Notes under the pieces: model-generated
Told to the model about the DNA's origin: nothing
Seen by the model: only the letters and a program-made list of their open reading frames with translations
The model's database searches: none
Part shown: piece after piece, positions 1-7,056 of the stretch
Layout: each line of letters opens with the position of its first letter
How positions within the stretch are numbered: the first letter of the stretch is position 1
Made by a program: the position numbers and the translations under genes
DNA from: Arthrobacter sp. MYb23
GTDB taxonomy: Bacteria > Actinomycetota > Actinomycetes > Actinomycetales > Micrococcaceae
Assembly: GCF_002979775.1 (NCBI RefSeq)
Contig: NZ_PCPR01000033.1
Span: forward strand, 1 to 42,461
Length of the DNA: 42,461 nucleotides
Direction of reading: 5' to 3'

Positions 1-29
1 GGGCTAGCGGGTACGCGTAGGATCGTCCC

Positions 30-218
30 ATGGGGACCAAGGGCACGACCAAATCATTCGCTGTTCTAGCAGGGTTGTTGGTGGCAGCGTTTTCGCTTTT
101 TGCCGCACTATGGGTGAACGGAAACATCCCTTGGCCAGCGGCCACGGCCACTTCATTTATTCTCGGTGTGGCAACGTTTATGGCAACCAACAAAGGCACC
201 GCTAGGAAATCCAACTAG
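30..218 (+). CDS. Small two-helix membrane protein, hypothetical
   Basis: A 62-residue protein of unknown function. It has a short basic N-terminus (MGTKGTTK), a first hydrophobic helix at about residues 9-29, a second at about 34-52, and a basic tail (KGTARKSN). That pattern fits a small integral membrane protein of the cytoplasmic membrane. There is no strong ribosome binding site before the ATG, so the start is taken from the first Met. No family is recognised. The hydrophobic pattern is clear but nothing points to a role. Confidence 0.55.
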   Translation: MGTKGTTKSFAVLAGLLVAAFSLFAALWVNGNIPWPAATATSFILGVATFMATNKGTARKSN

Positions 219-229
219 CAGGGATGTAA

Positions 230-472
230 CGCTCGGCCCGATCCACGCCGTGCCAGCACCAGAGACGTAGGCCTACCCTCGAGCCCAAGAACCAGAGCCG
301 CCACTCGAATGAATCGCGCGTCCTGATTCAGGACGTGATCCCTTGCGAGGTGGCCGAAATCCTTGAAAATCTGCAAGGACCGGGGAAGAAGGTATGGAGC
401 GAGTTGATGCTTCCCGTTCGAGTCCGGGATTTGTGGGAAAACAAGTTCCCGCAGCTGGCACAGCATTCCTAA
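230..472 (+). pseudogene. Possible gene remnant without a start codon
   Basis: Reading from about 305 to the TAA at 470-472 gives a protein-like stretch (IQDVIPCEVAEILENLQG followed by WSELMLPVRVRDLW and WENKFPQLAQHS) with normal amino acid composition. The frame is open back to 230 but has no ATG, GTG or TTG in a sensible place, and its upstream part (230-300) looks non-coding. This is best read as the 3' end of a decayed gene. The family is not recognised. The rest of this interval, 473-601, shows nothing apart from the ribosome binding site of the next gene. Confidence 0.25.
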
Positions 473-601
473 TATCAGGCCGCCAATACCAACGTCATGC
501 CAGGCGCCTCGCGTTGGATGGTTTGGCCGCTCTCCCCAAAACCTGCGGAAAGTGCTCTCATGGAGAAACCGGGGACATGGACTTCGCGTAGGGGAGCAGC
601 T

Positions 602-1039
602 GTGAGCAGTCATCATGAAGCACTGACACCAAGGCGGAGTTCGATGCGCTCCAATCTGCTGATACTCGCAGTGTTCACAGCAGCACTGAGCTGGTTCATC
701 GCACTCCTCGGAATCGTGAACAGCCCTGCAGGTGCAATCTTCTTGACCATCCCAGCGCTGGCAGCCACCGGGATCGTTGTCGCCGCGGCGAAGCGACGCC
801 GACGCGCGCACGCCCGGCACCTCGGCACGCCCACTCCTAATGGCATGAACGCCCTGAGGGCGCAGAGCAACTCCGTACTGATCTTGCTGAGCTTAACCGC
901 GGCGCTCTGCTGGTGGATCGCAATTGTGGGTCTCAGTACAGGGGCTGGTGCGTTCTTCCTGTGGCTTCCGGTCCTGGTGACGGCCGGGACGGTGGTTATG
1001 TTTGCCTACATCAAGCCTTGGAAGGTCACCCCGATCTGA
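602..1039 (+). CDS. Membrane protein made of two repeated two-helix units
   Basis: A 145-residue protein starting at GTG 602, preceded by GGGGAG at 591-596 with 5-base spacing. This fits better than the longer frame that begins at 497. It holds four predicted membrane helices arranged as an internal duplication. Residues about 17-64 (SNLLILAVFTAALSWFIALLG...) and about 88-138 (SNSVLILLSLTAALCWWIAIVG...) share the pattern SN-LIL--TAAL-W-IA--G, AGA-FL--P-L and AG-VV. A basic loop (KRRRRAHARH) separates the two units. It is probably an integral membrane protein of the cytoplasmic membrane. The function is unknown. Confidence 0.6.
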   Translation: MSSHHEALTPRRSSMRSNLLILAVFTAALSWFIALLGIVNSPAGAIFLTIPALAATGIVVAAAKRRRRAHARHLGTPTPNGMNALRAQSNSVLILLSLTAALCWWIAIVGLSTGAGAFFLWLPVLVTAGTVVMFAYIKPWKVTPI

Positions 1040-1108
1040 GTCATGCCGCCTGCAGATGTCCTGGTGCGACGACAAACGCGAGAGACCAGACTTGAAGCTG
1101 TCAGCGGT

Positions 1109-1333
1109 CTATGAAAGCGGAAGCGGTAAGACGTAGTACTCCTTGGCTTTCCTGTTGGTGAGGAACGTGTTGCACCGGGCTTGAGCTTCCTCCTCGGAGG
1201 TGAACCGCAACGCCTGGTTCTCCCTGGGGCTCCATTCGTCTCCTGGCCGGCTGGAGTGCAGGTAGTAATAGAGCGTCTCGCCCGTATCGAGGCGCACAAC
1301 AATGCCCCATGCCTTTGGCCTGCTCTTCCCCAT
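1109..1333 (-). CDS. Small soluble hypothetical protein
   Basis: A 74-residue protein. The ATG at 1333 is preceded by AAAGGA about 6 bases upstream, which is why it is chosen over the longer frame reaching 1366. The sequence is mixed alpha/beta in character, with aromatic strands (GETLYYYLHSS, KEYYVLPLPL) and an acidic central segment (FTSEEEAQARC). There is no signal peptide or membrane helix. The family is not recognised. It stands alone between a membrane protein gene and a divergently transcribed antitoxin gene. Confidence 0.5.
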   Translation of the reverse strand: MGKSRPKAWGIVVRLDTGETLYYYLHSSRPGDEWSPRENQALRFTSEEEAQARCNTFLTNRKAKEYYVLPLPLS

Positions 1334-1419
1334 CACAGTCCTTTCATCTGGCCTCAATCTTCGCACTCAGTATCGAGCCCGCGGGATTGGCAGGGCGCAT
1401 GCAGCAGCGGCTCTTAGTA

Positions 1420-1447
1420 TTGACACATATCCTTACCTAGGTATGGT
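1420..1447 (+). promoter_or_regulatory. Leaderless promoter with palindromic operator for the HTH antitoxin
   Basis: TTGACA at 1420-1425 and TATGGT (TANNNT type) at 1442-1447 are separated by 16 bases, and the ATG of the next gene follows 7 bases after the -10 box. Transcription would therefore begin at or next to the start codon. Between the boxes lies the perfect palindrome TACCTAGGTA (1434-1443), extended with one mismatch to CC-T-TACCTAGGTA-T-GG at 1431-1446. A repressor bound there would block RNA polymerase, and the HTH protein encoded just downstream is the obvious candidate for autoregulation. Confidence 0.6.
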
Positions 1448-1454
1448 TTAGTGT

Positions 1455-2144
1455 ATGCAGAACACGAACGGGATGACCGTCGCGGAGGTGGGCGTGAGGC
1501 TCGGTATCACCCGTGCGTCCGTTCATGACCTGCTCAAGTCTGGACAGTTGACGGCCAGTGGCAGGGCTGGCCGCATGTTGCTCATCGATCGTTCGTCGGT
1601 GGAGCGCCTGGCTCTGGCCGGCACCCGTCGTGGCCGCGCCTGGACGGCCAGGACTGCTTGGGCTGCATTGGCGCTGCTCTCTGGCCAGAACCCCACCTGG
1701 ATCAGCGCTTCGGAGAAGTCCCGGTTGAAGAGGCGACTGCGTGAGCTGGACGCCGACGCCGTTCGTGTTCTTGCCCGGAACAAGGACATAACCCATCGAT
1801 ACAGGGCGACTTCGGACGGGCTGGCGGCACTAAACGACCACCTGATCCCAAGTGGCGCCTCGGCCATGCGCGAGGAGTCCATTGCAGGGATCTTCGGGAT
1901 GGCCGGCGGGAGCGGGACTGCAGAGGGCTATGTCATGATCGGCGACGTATCCGCCCTCGCGGACGCTTTCGGCCTGGTTGAAGATCCCGACGGCAACGCC
2001 ATCATCCATGAAGTCGATTTGGATGAACCCTTTGCCGACGGCCGGGTGCCGGTGGCAGCGATCGCCGTGGACCTCATGGACTCACTGGCAACCCGCGAAC
2101 GCAGCGCCGGGCAACGCGTCATCAACGAACTGCTCCATGTCTGA
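1455..2144 (+). CDS. HTH/excisionase-like antitoxin of an AbiEii-type pair
   Basis: A 229-residue protein. Residues about 7-50 form a MerR/excisionase-like helix-turn-helix (MTVAEVGVRLGITRASVHDL, then SGRAGRMLLIDRSSVERLA). A middle segment follows (TARTAWAALALLSGQNPTWI) and then a C-terminal region ending DSLATRERSAGQRVINELL. This layout is common in actinobacterial antitoxins placed before nucleotidyltransferase-like toxins. The downstream toxin frame starts 8 bases inside this gene (ATG 2137, stop 2142-2144), as in coupled toxin-antitoxin operons. It probably binds DNA at the palindrome in its own promoter. Its partner is disrupted, so this antitoxin is probably now an orphan. Confidence 0.65.
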   Translation: MQNTNGMTVAEVGVRLGITRASVHDLLKSGQLTASGRAGRMLLIDRSSVERLALAGTRRGRAWTARTAWAALALLSGQNPTWISASEKSRLKRRLRELDADAVRVLARNKDITHRYRATSDGLAALNDHLIPSGASAMREESIAGIFGMAGGSGTAEGYVMIGDVSALADAFGLVEDPDGNAIIHEVDLDEPFADGRVPVAAIAVDLMDSLATRERSAGQRVINELLHV

Positions 2145-2857
2145 ACCTGAACTGGACGCAGTCGCCGAAGCGGAAGATGACCGCGAGACCTGGGACGTGC
2201 CCGTGCCTCCTGGAGGCTGGGGAACACCATGGCCACAGTGCGTGGAACTGGCCCGTGCCCTGCCGTCCACCCAATGGACGTTGGTCGGTGGGCTCATGGT
2301 GCAACTGCACGCTGCGGCCGCAGGCCTCCCCGTCTCCAGGCCAACGGCGGATGTCGACATTGTGCTGCACATCGAGACCGGTGCGGCGACGACGGCTACA
2401 GTCAGTGCTGTCCTGAACGGGCTCGGGTACACCCTGGAGAAATCCATCTCTCATCAAACCATTCCAGGTATCCGGCGGCACGCAGGCGCTGCAGCGGACG
2501 GTGAACTGCCGGATGACCGTCGACGACGACGAACCGGTACTCATCAGCATCCCGAATGCCCTCGGGGCATTGGTCTTGAAAGGCGCGGCCTACCGCGAGG
2601 ACTCCCGGGACAGGGACCGGCACCTCGATGATGCCGTCGTCCTCTGCGCGACCATCAGAACACCCCTGGTCACGGCGGCCCAGATGAAGGGCAGCGATAG
2701 GTCACGAGTTCTTTCCCTGCACAAAGAACTGGCCGATCCGGGGCACCGATCGTGGCAGCTGCTGGACCCGGTCGACCGGACACCGGCGATGGACGCGCTG
2801 CGCATACTTGCCGCCAATCACAGCCTGCCCCCAGCCAACCGCCTCAGATCCGGCTGA
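2137..2857 (+). pseudogene. Nucleotidyltransferase-type toxin, disrupted by a frameshifting deletion
   Basis: The N-terminal half is read from ATG 2137 and carries nucleotidyltransferase signatures: WTLVGGLMVQLHA followed by PTADVDIVL, the GG and DxD-type motifs of the AbiEii/MNT fold. After GYTLEKSISHQT (about 2455) the frame runs into arginine-rich nonsense. The family-like sequence resumes in another frame as FQVSGGTQALQRTVN and continues through PNALGALVLKGAAYREDSRD to the stop at 2857. Relatives have a longer segment between these two parts, so an out-of-frame internal deletion near 2455-2470 is the simplest explanation. The toxin is presumably inactive. A GTG at 2501 could in principle allow translation of the C-terminal part alone. 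Confidence 0.6.
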
Positions 2858-2880
2858 CAACGTCGAGGAACGGCTGTCTA

Positions 2881-2914
2881 ATAACCATGGTCAGGAAATT
2901 CCGGCCATGGTTAT
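2881..2914. terminator. Perfect 10-bp inverted repeat between convergent genes
   Basis: ATAACCATGG (2881-2890) and CCATGGTTAT (2905-2914) are exact reverse complements around a 14-base loop that itself contains GGAA and TTCC. It sits just past the broken toxin gene, and the next gene is convergent, so a two-way terminator is likely. The short T-rich tail (TTATTT) supports this on the plus strand. The symmetry would also fit a protein binding site. The stretch 2915-3121 shows no gene. Confidence 0.45.
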
Positions 2915-3121
2915 TTGACACGACGGCCACCAATCGCTGAGTGCGCCTACGCTCGCTCAAGGGGTGAAGGGCGCTGGATGTGGCAGCATGCTGGCGGGGC
3001 GTTTACCTCGCCCGCTCGGAAAGGGACCCGTAGTGCCACCGCGTCAGACTCCGGCCCGGATGTTCCCGATGCGACCGCTGTCAGGAGCGGGAGATCCGTA
3101 CGCCGTGCGCGGGAGCCTCGC

Positions 3122-4045
3122 TCATGATTCAAGCCTTGCTTGCCGTTCCCGAGGCAGTTGTGAGTTCAAGATGAACGAATGGATTGGCGTGGCCACCCCT
3201 ACCTTGGTGGCCCGGGCAACAATCACTCCATTCTGATCTGCCAATTCCGAGGGCAACCCCGACGCCAGGTCGCGCTGCATCGACGACGTCGTCGAAGGGT
3301 CGAAGAGGTCAGTGTAGACAGAGAACACTTCCTCCACGTCCTCGTTCGTAAACGTGACGCCGTAGGCATGGGCTACCGAGGCGACCTCAACGATGCCATC
3401 ACGGACCATTGACCGGGTCTCGGGATGCGTGCGGGTCACCCCGACTGGTACTCCTGAAACCGCGCCTACCCCGCCATAGGAAGCGATCAGGGCGATCTTC
3501 TTCCAGAGCGCGCGTTGGACATCCTGGGCAAGGGTCGCCGTGACGGAGCTTTCATTGATGGCATCGACCACCCTCTTGGCGATGCCGGTGTCTGCGCCGA
3601 CCTCATCGAAGAGTCCGGCGCTGAGGGTGGCTTCGCCGCCGATGAGCTCAACAGCCAGCGGGGCCGTGCGCTTGACGATGACAACGCAGGTTGTGGCGAT
3701 GACCGGGGAGGCGGGGAAGATGCGCCGGGCGACTTCGGGGGCCTCTATGCCGTTTTGCAGTGTGACCAGCGGGGTCGCGTTATTGATTTTGCCCTGCAGC
3801 TCGCGGAGGGCGTCCTCGACCTGCCAGGCTTTGGTGGCAATCAGGACAACGTCGACGTCCACCGGGTCAATCTCAGACACGACCCTTACCCGGGAAATGG
3901 TCTCTGTTCGACCTGCTGTGAACAGGCGCAGCTTGGCGTCCTGGGTGGATGACCGGGCCTTCAGCGCTACGCTGTGGCCGGCCTGGGCCAAGCGTGCGGA
4001 GAAGTACAAACCCATGCCTCCGGCGCCGTATACGAGGACGTTCAC
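3122..4045 (-). CDS. panE: Ketopantoate reductase family (PanE/ApbA) NADP-dependent 2-oxoacid reductase
   Basis: A 307-residue cytosolic protein with the full-length plan of 2-dehydropantoate 2-reductases. An N-terminal Rossmann fold has GAGGMG at residues 7-12 for NADPH binding, and Lys72 (TKAWQ) and Asn98 (LQNG) sit at the positions used by the E. coli enzyme. A C-terminal helical domain has WKKI near residue 181 and the substrate-site segment SSMQRDLASGLPSELADQNG. The family reduces ketopantoate to pantoate in pantothenate and CoA synthesis. Many genomes carry several paralogs that act on other 2-oxoacids, so the exact substrate is uncertain. No other pantothenate gene lies nearby. The start ATG at 4045 directly precedes the Rossmann motif. 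Confidence 0.85.
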   Translation of the reverse strand: MNVLVYGAGGMGLYFSARLAQAGHSVALKARSSTQDAKLRLFTAGRTETISRVRVVSEIDPVDVDVVLIATKAWQVEDALRELQGKINNATPLVTLQNGIEAPEVARRIFPASPVIATTCVVIVKRTAPLAVELIGGEATLSAGLFDEVGADTGIAKRVVDAINESSVTATLAQDVQRALWKKIALIASYGGVGAVSGVPVGVTRTHPETRSMVRDGIVEVASVAHAYGVTFTNEDVEEVFSVYTDLFDPSTTSSMQRDLASGLPSELADQNGVIVARATKVGVATPIHSFILNSQLPRERQARLES

Positions 4046-4230
4046 GGCCTCAACCTCCCCTGCTGGCCGGAGCGGACTTCAGTAGCTCCAAGCATCGCTT
4101 CCGCCGCCTTCCTCACGCATGGTTCATCTGAGATGGCCTTGAGCGGGAAGTCATTGTGTTGGGGTTGATGCGTGTTCGGAAACTGGAGCATGGGTCACCT
4201 ATCGCTCGAAGGAGAAAAGGAGTGGCTTCG

Positions 4231-4626
4231 ATGAAGACCGGCTATTTCGGAGCCCACGCCGATGCTTGCATGGCCACAGCTCCGATTCAAGCCGGACGGC
4301 CGGTTTTAGTTCTGCCATGGGCTTCCCGCGATTATTTTCGGTCACAATCGGTTGGCAGCGATAGGTGGGTAAGCCATGGAGAGGCTCTCATCAGATGTCA
4401 GGGCTGGATCGCGGACCAAACTGCGAAATCCAGTGAAGACCGTTGGTACAACTCCGAGGCCATCTGGGAGACAGCAAAAGTGCCGCCCGGAACCTTCGGC
4501 ATCTCAGAATCAACCGCGTCTTGGTACCGAACGCATGTGGGCGCTGTGCAGGGGACAGGTAGGCAGGGCAGGATCCGGCGTTCGAACTCGATTGCGCAAG
4601 TAGGGTTGCCGGCGGACTACCACTGA
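4231..4626 (+). CDS. Hypothetical protein, 131 residues
   Basis: The frame starts at ATG 4231, preceded by a good ribosome binding site (AAAGGAG ending at 4222, 8-base spacing). The protein is Trp- and Ser-rich (RWVSHGEALIRCQGWIAD, DRWYNSEAIWE) with no membrane helix or signal peptide. Codon choice is less GC-biased than in neighbouring genes, which suggests acquired or decaying sequence. Its 3' end overlaps the stop of the convergent membrane protein gene. The family is not recognised. The good start site is the main support. Confidence 0.4.
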   Translation: MKTGYFGAHADACMATAPIQAGRPVLVLPWASRDYFRSQSVGSDRWVSHGEALIRCQGWIADQTAKSSEDRWYNSEAIWETAKVPPGTFGISESTASWYRTHVGAVQGTGRQGRIRRSNSIAQVGLPADYH

Positions 4627-5012
4627 CCGGTGGTGTGCTCGGCCCAGTGCGTGGCCCTGCGGACGGCTTCGGTCCCGAGTAGCCAGCACAGAACGGTGGC
4701 GGCCAGGCAGATCACGACGACAACAGACCCGGTGACACCCCGGAGGACGCTACGGGGCCGGGCGAACACCGAGTAACCGGAGATCAGGGCTGCCAGCGCC
4801 GGGACGGTGACCGACACAACCAGGACCGTTTGTCGGAACGGGATCTGGTTCCTGTAGTACGCGGCCGAGTGCCGGTCGGGCCAAAGATCGAACCCTGCCC
4901 ACCAAGCCCAGGAGGTCGTAAAAACCGTCAGAACCAGCAACCCGAAGCCGATTCCCAGCCATCCTCCGCCGGTGACCCGGCGCCGACGCGGGCTGACCTC
5001 AACGGCAGTCAC
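4617..5012 (-). CDS. Membrane protein with three helices, hypothetical
   Basis: A 131-residue protein with an arginine-rich start (SPRRRRVTGG), membrane helices at about residues 17-38, 63-81 and 91-112, and a His-rich tail (THWAEHTTGQW). Its ATG overlaps the stop of the upstream acetyltransferase gene as ATGA (5009-5012), so the two are translated as a coupled pair. The function is unknown. Actinobacteria have many such small membrane proteins beside GNAT genes. It may be related to local signalling or secretion, but nothing here shows that. Confidence 0.65.
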   Translation of the reverse strand: MTAVEVSPRRRRVTGGGWLGIGFGLLVLTVFTTSWAWWAGFDLWPDRHSAAYYRNQIPFRQTVLVVSVTVPALAALISGYSVFARPRSVLRGVTGSVVVVICLAATVLCWLLGTEAVRRATHWAEHTTGQW

Positions 5013-5485
5013 AATGACACCCGTTCAGGGTCATCATGCTCTGAAGCCAGACGGGGCGACTGCGGGAATTGGTAGAAGAGCTCGGGGTCTCCTTCATCCA
5101 ATCCGAAGACCATGCCCGAGGAGTGCCAGCCGCGGCGTGCAAGCAGGCGTTGCATGACCTGATTCGACAGATTGGTTGACGTGAACAGCTTCGTATCCCG
5201 CTCCCTGGCCTCGACGTCGCCCATCAGCAACTGACCAATGCCCGCATTTCGATGCTCCGCGCCGACCACGATGAGCACCAGGAAGTCATTGCCGAAGAAG
5301 GAGGGCTCAACCACTGTGTAACCGATGGGGGAACCGCCGCTCGTGGCGACTCTGATCGAACCGGATGCAAGCCATTTCCGGAGTTCTTCTCTCCGTGCAG
5401 GGTCGTGCTGCGCGATCTGGTCGACCGCTACTAAGGCGTCGAAATGTTCGGCGGTCCCGTCCCCAATGATTGCCATGCTCCTCAT
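5009..5485 (-). CDS. GNAT-family N-acetyltransferase
   Basis: A 158-residue cytosolic protein with the GNAT fold. The core strand FLVLIVVGAEHRNAGIG leads into the acetyl-CoA pyrophosphate loop, written here as EHRNAGIGQLLM. The later segment TSTNLSNQVMQRLLARRGWH is the usual 'neighbouring residue and GF' block. The start ATG at 5485 has AAAGGTGG upstream with about 5-base spacing. It transfers an acetyl group from acetyl-CoA to an amine that cannot be told from sequence. It is translationally coupled (ATGA) to the following membrane protein gene. A decayed copy of its 3' end is found at 10742-10782. Confidence 0.8.
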   Translation of the reverse strand: MRSMAIIGDGTAEHFDALVAVDQIAQHDPARREELRKWLASGSIRVATSGGSPIGYTVVEPSFFGNDFLVLIVVGAEHRNAGIGQLLMGDVEARERDTKLFTSTNLSNQVMQRLLARRGWHSSGMVFGLDEGDPELFYQFPQSPRLASEHDDPERVSL

Positions 5486-5500
5486 CCAACCACCTTTCGC

Positions 5501-5743
5501 TTACCCGGTCCGGATAGGGATGACTAGGCCCAGCCCGATGGCAACAATGCCGAACAGCAGGATGGTCGCTCCCAGAAGTACTACGAGCGATTTGCCGGGG
5601 ATTCGAATGTCCGGGTGACGTTGTTGAGCTTTGACGTAGCGGTCGTGCACCAGCCGTTGGGCACCACGCCTGAAGATGAGAATGAGGGATCCTACGAGGA
5701 CGAGAGGAGCCCCCATCAGCACTGCCGGGCAGAAATTGTCCAA
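5501..5743 (-). CDS. Small two-helix membrane protein, hypothetical
   Basis: An 80-residue protein starting at TTG 5743, which has GGGAAGG 5 bases upstream. The later ATG at 5716 has no such site. Two membrane helices (about residues 7-25 and 51-75) flank a basic loop (RRGAQRLVHDRYVKAQQRH), so the loop is probably cytoplasmic. It lies 15 bases from the acetyltransferase gene on the same strand and just after another small membrane protein gene. This suggests one transcript of small membrane proteins. The function is unknown. Confidence 0.6.
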   Translation of the reverse strand: MDNFCPAVLMGAPLVLVGSLILIFRRGAQRLVHDRYVKAQQRHPDIRIPGKSLVVLLGATILLFGIVAIGLGLVIPIRTG

Positions 5744-5761
5744 GGGTGCCTTCCCTGGGTT

Positions 5762-6004
5762 CTAACGCCGAGTCAAGGCCAGGAAAATCATCGCAGCACC
5801 AATCAGGACGGATACGGTACCAACCAAGGCCGTCATTCCCGAGCTGGACTGTGCTGCGACTTTGTCTCCAACTTTGCCGAAGGTTGCTCGCTGGGCATCG
5901 GCCATGAACCTGCTCAAGGATGAGCGGTTGATGATCATCAAGACCCCCATAAGCACTGCGACGCCTCCGACTACAACAATGAGAATCTTCTCCACAGTCT
6001 TCAT
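5762..6004 (-). CDS. Small two-helix membrane protein, hypothetical
   Basis: An 80-residue protein starting at the first Met of MKTVEKILIVVVGGV. A TTG-initiated extension to 6046 is possible but looks less likely. Helix one covers about residues 5-24 and helix two about 55-76. Between them lies a soluble segment, RSSLSRFMADAQRATFGKVG, followed by the Ser-rich KVAAQSSSG. It forms a run with the next two minus-strand genes. There are no known motifs. Confidence 0.55.
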   Translation of the reverse strand: MKTVEKILIVVVGGVAVLMGVLMIINRSSLSRFMADAQRATFGKVGDKVAAQSSSGMTALVGTVSVLIGAAMIFLALTRR

Positions 6005-6185
6005 CCCCCAGTAAGTCGTTGCTTGGGTGCTTCCGGACCGCCCCAAAACATCATGAACCTCCGAGCCTACGCAAAGATTGAGGCTCTCTGCCCGGAATCC
6101 AATCCTCTTGGGTCACTTCGCTGGAACCGGGAACGCCAGCCGGTCGACGGCAAGCGGCCCCGTCGCAAAGATCGGGGCCGCGCGC

Positions 6186-6338
6186 GACGTGAACGAGCAG
6201 AGCGCCTCCGGGCGGGCGTTCTATGCCGCACGTGGATTTGTCGAAGTGGGCCGCTCCGAAGTTGACGACGAAGGCCGCCCGTTCCCGGTCCTGCGACTGC
6301 AGTTCGTGGCTCCGAAATCCCCTGCTCGCCCGGCCTGA
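6186..6338 (+). pseudogene. GNAT acetyltransferase remnant (3' end only)
   Basis: The frame reads DVNEQSASGRAFYAARGFVE, then VGRSEVDDEGRPFPVLRLQF and a stop. This is the typical C-terminal end of a GNAT enzyme (V-NEQ-----AFY---GF followed by R-E-D--G-PFP-L-L). The N-terminal acetyl-CoA domain is missing, and sequence upstream of 6186 in this frame does not look like GNAT. It is a truncated gene left between small membrane protein genes. It is not a copy of the intact GNAT gene at 5009-5485, whose C-terminus is different. Confidence 0.6.
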
Positions 6339-6464
6339 AAAGTTCTTTCCTTTTTCGCGTCACGATACGGCCGGAGCCTCCACTGTTCCGTAAGGGGAGG
6401 TTCATCCTCGTCTGAGTGTGTCGTACGCTCCGATGGTGAAGTCGAGAATCGTTGACCGCGGTAC

Positions 6465-6686
6465 GTGAACCGTGTTGACCGGGAACCGTCCTACCGGGTT
6501 GATTTCTGGTCGGCCGTCGGCGCCTCTGAAGAGTGGCAACTGACCGAAGTCGCAGATGTCACTGAGGTGCTGGCATGGGCTGAGGAGCGGGCCGACGGCA
6601 GGACGTTCGTGGTGTATGCGGAGTTCGTCCACGAGGGTGGCCACGGCATGATCCGGCTCTTGGGTGCCGAGCCTCCAGGTGTCTAA
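6465..6686 (+). CDS. Small acidic hypothetical protein
   Basis: A 73-residue acidic protein read from GTG 6465, the only start in this frame because a stop lies just upstream. It contains SYRVDFWSAVGASEEWQL, an acidic helix VTEVLAWAEERADG, and a strand pair RTFVVYAEF and GMIRLLGAEPPG, which suggests a compact alpha/beta fold. No membrane helix is seen. Size and charge would suit a small immunity or regulatory protein, but there is no recognised family and no toxin beside it. Confidence 0.5.
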   Translation: MNRVDREPSYRVDFWSAVGASEEWQLTEVADVTEVLAWAEERADGRTFVVYAEFVHEGGHGMIRLLGAEPPGV

Positions 6687-6696
6687 CCCGGGGCGC

Positions 6697-7056
6697 CTAC
6701 GGATTGACGGCGGGGTCGCATTCGAACACTGCAGGGTTGCGCTGCAGGCCGTCCAGCGAGCAACGGCTTCGCTGACCTTCGAAGAGAACGTCGACGTGGC
6801 CCCTCGAAGACCCGGAAGCAGCGCGGTACCCGTTGCCCCACCTGAGATCGAGGACCTGGCCACCTTTGGATTCGACCTTGGCGACGATCTCGGCCCTTTG
6901 CCTCGAATGGTCTAGCTGCAGGTTGATTCCGTAGGCGATGAACCCCAGCAGAATCACAGCCGAGAGTACGATCGGTAGCCGTCGCTCTAGAGTCTTCCTT
7001 CGCTGGGACCGGCGTTTCCTCGAGGGCTTCTGTGCCGCCTGTTCGTGTGGGTTCAT
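6697..7056 (-). CDS. Single-pass membrane-anchored protein, hypothetical
   Basis: A 119-residue protein starting at ATG 7056, with AAGGAAG 3 bases upstream. It has a very basic N-terminus (KPSRKRRSQRRKTLERR), one membrane helix (about residues 27-47) and a C-terminal domain of about 70 residues with two Cys (RSRCSLDG, FECDP). The positive-inside rule places that domain outside the cell. Its ATG overlaps the stop of the upstream gene as TGATG, so the two are coupled. They probably work together at the cell surface. The family is not recognised. Confidence 0.6.
   Translation of the reverse strand: MNPHEQAAQKPSRKRRSQRRKTLERRLPIVLSAVILLGFIAYGINLQLDHSRQRAEIVAKVESKGGQVLDLRWGNGYRAASGSSRGHVDVLFEGQRSRCSLDGLQRNPAVFECDPAVNP

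Noticed and set aside
215..820. 201-residue minus-strand frame rich in Cys and His
   Set aside because: It lies opposite a better supported membrane protein gene and the remnant at 230-472, and has no family-like pattern or start site.
6402..6863. 153-residue minus-strand frame
   Set aside because: It covers the antisense of two better supported small genes and shows no recognisable pattern.
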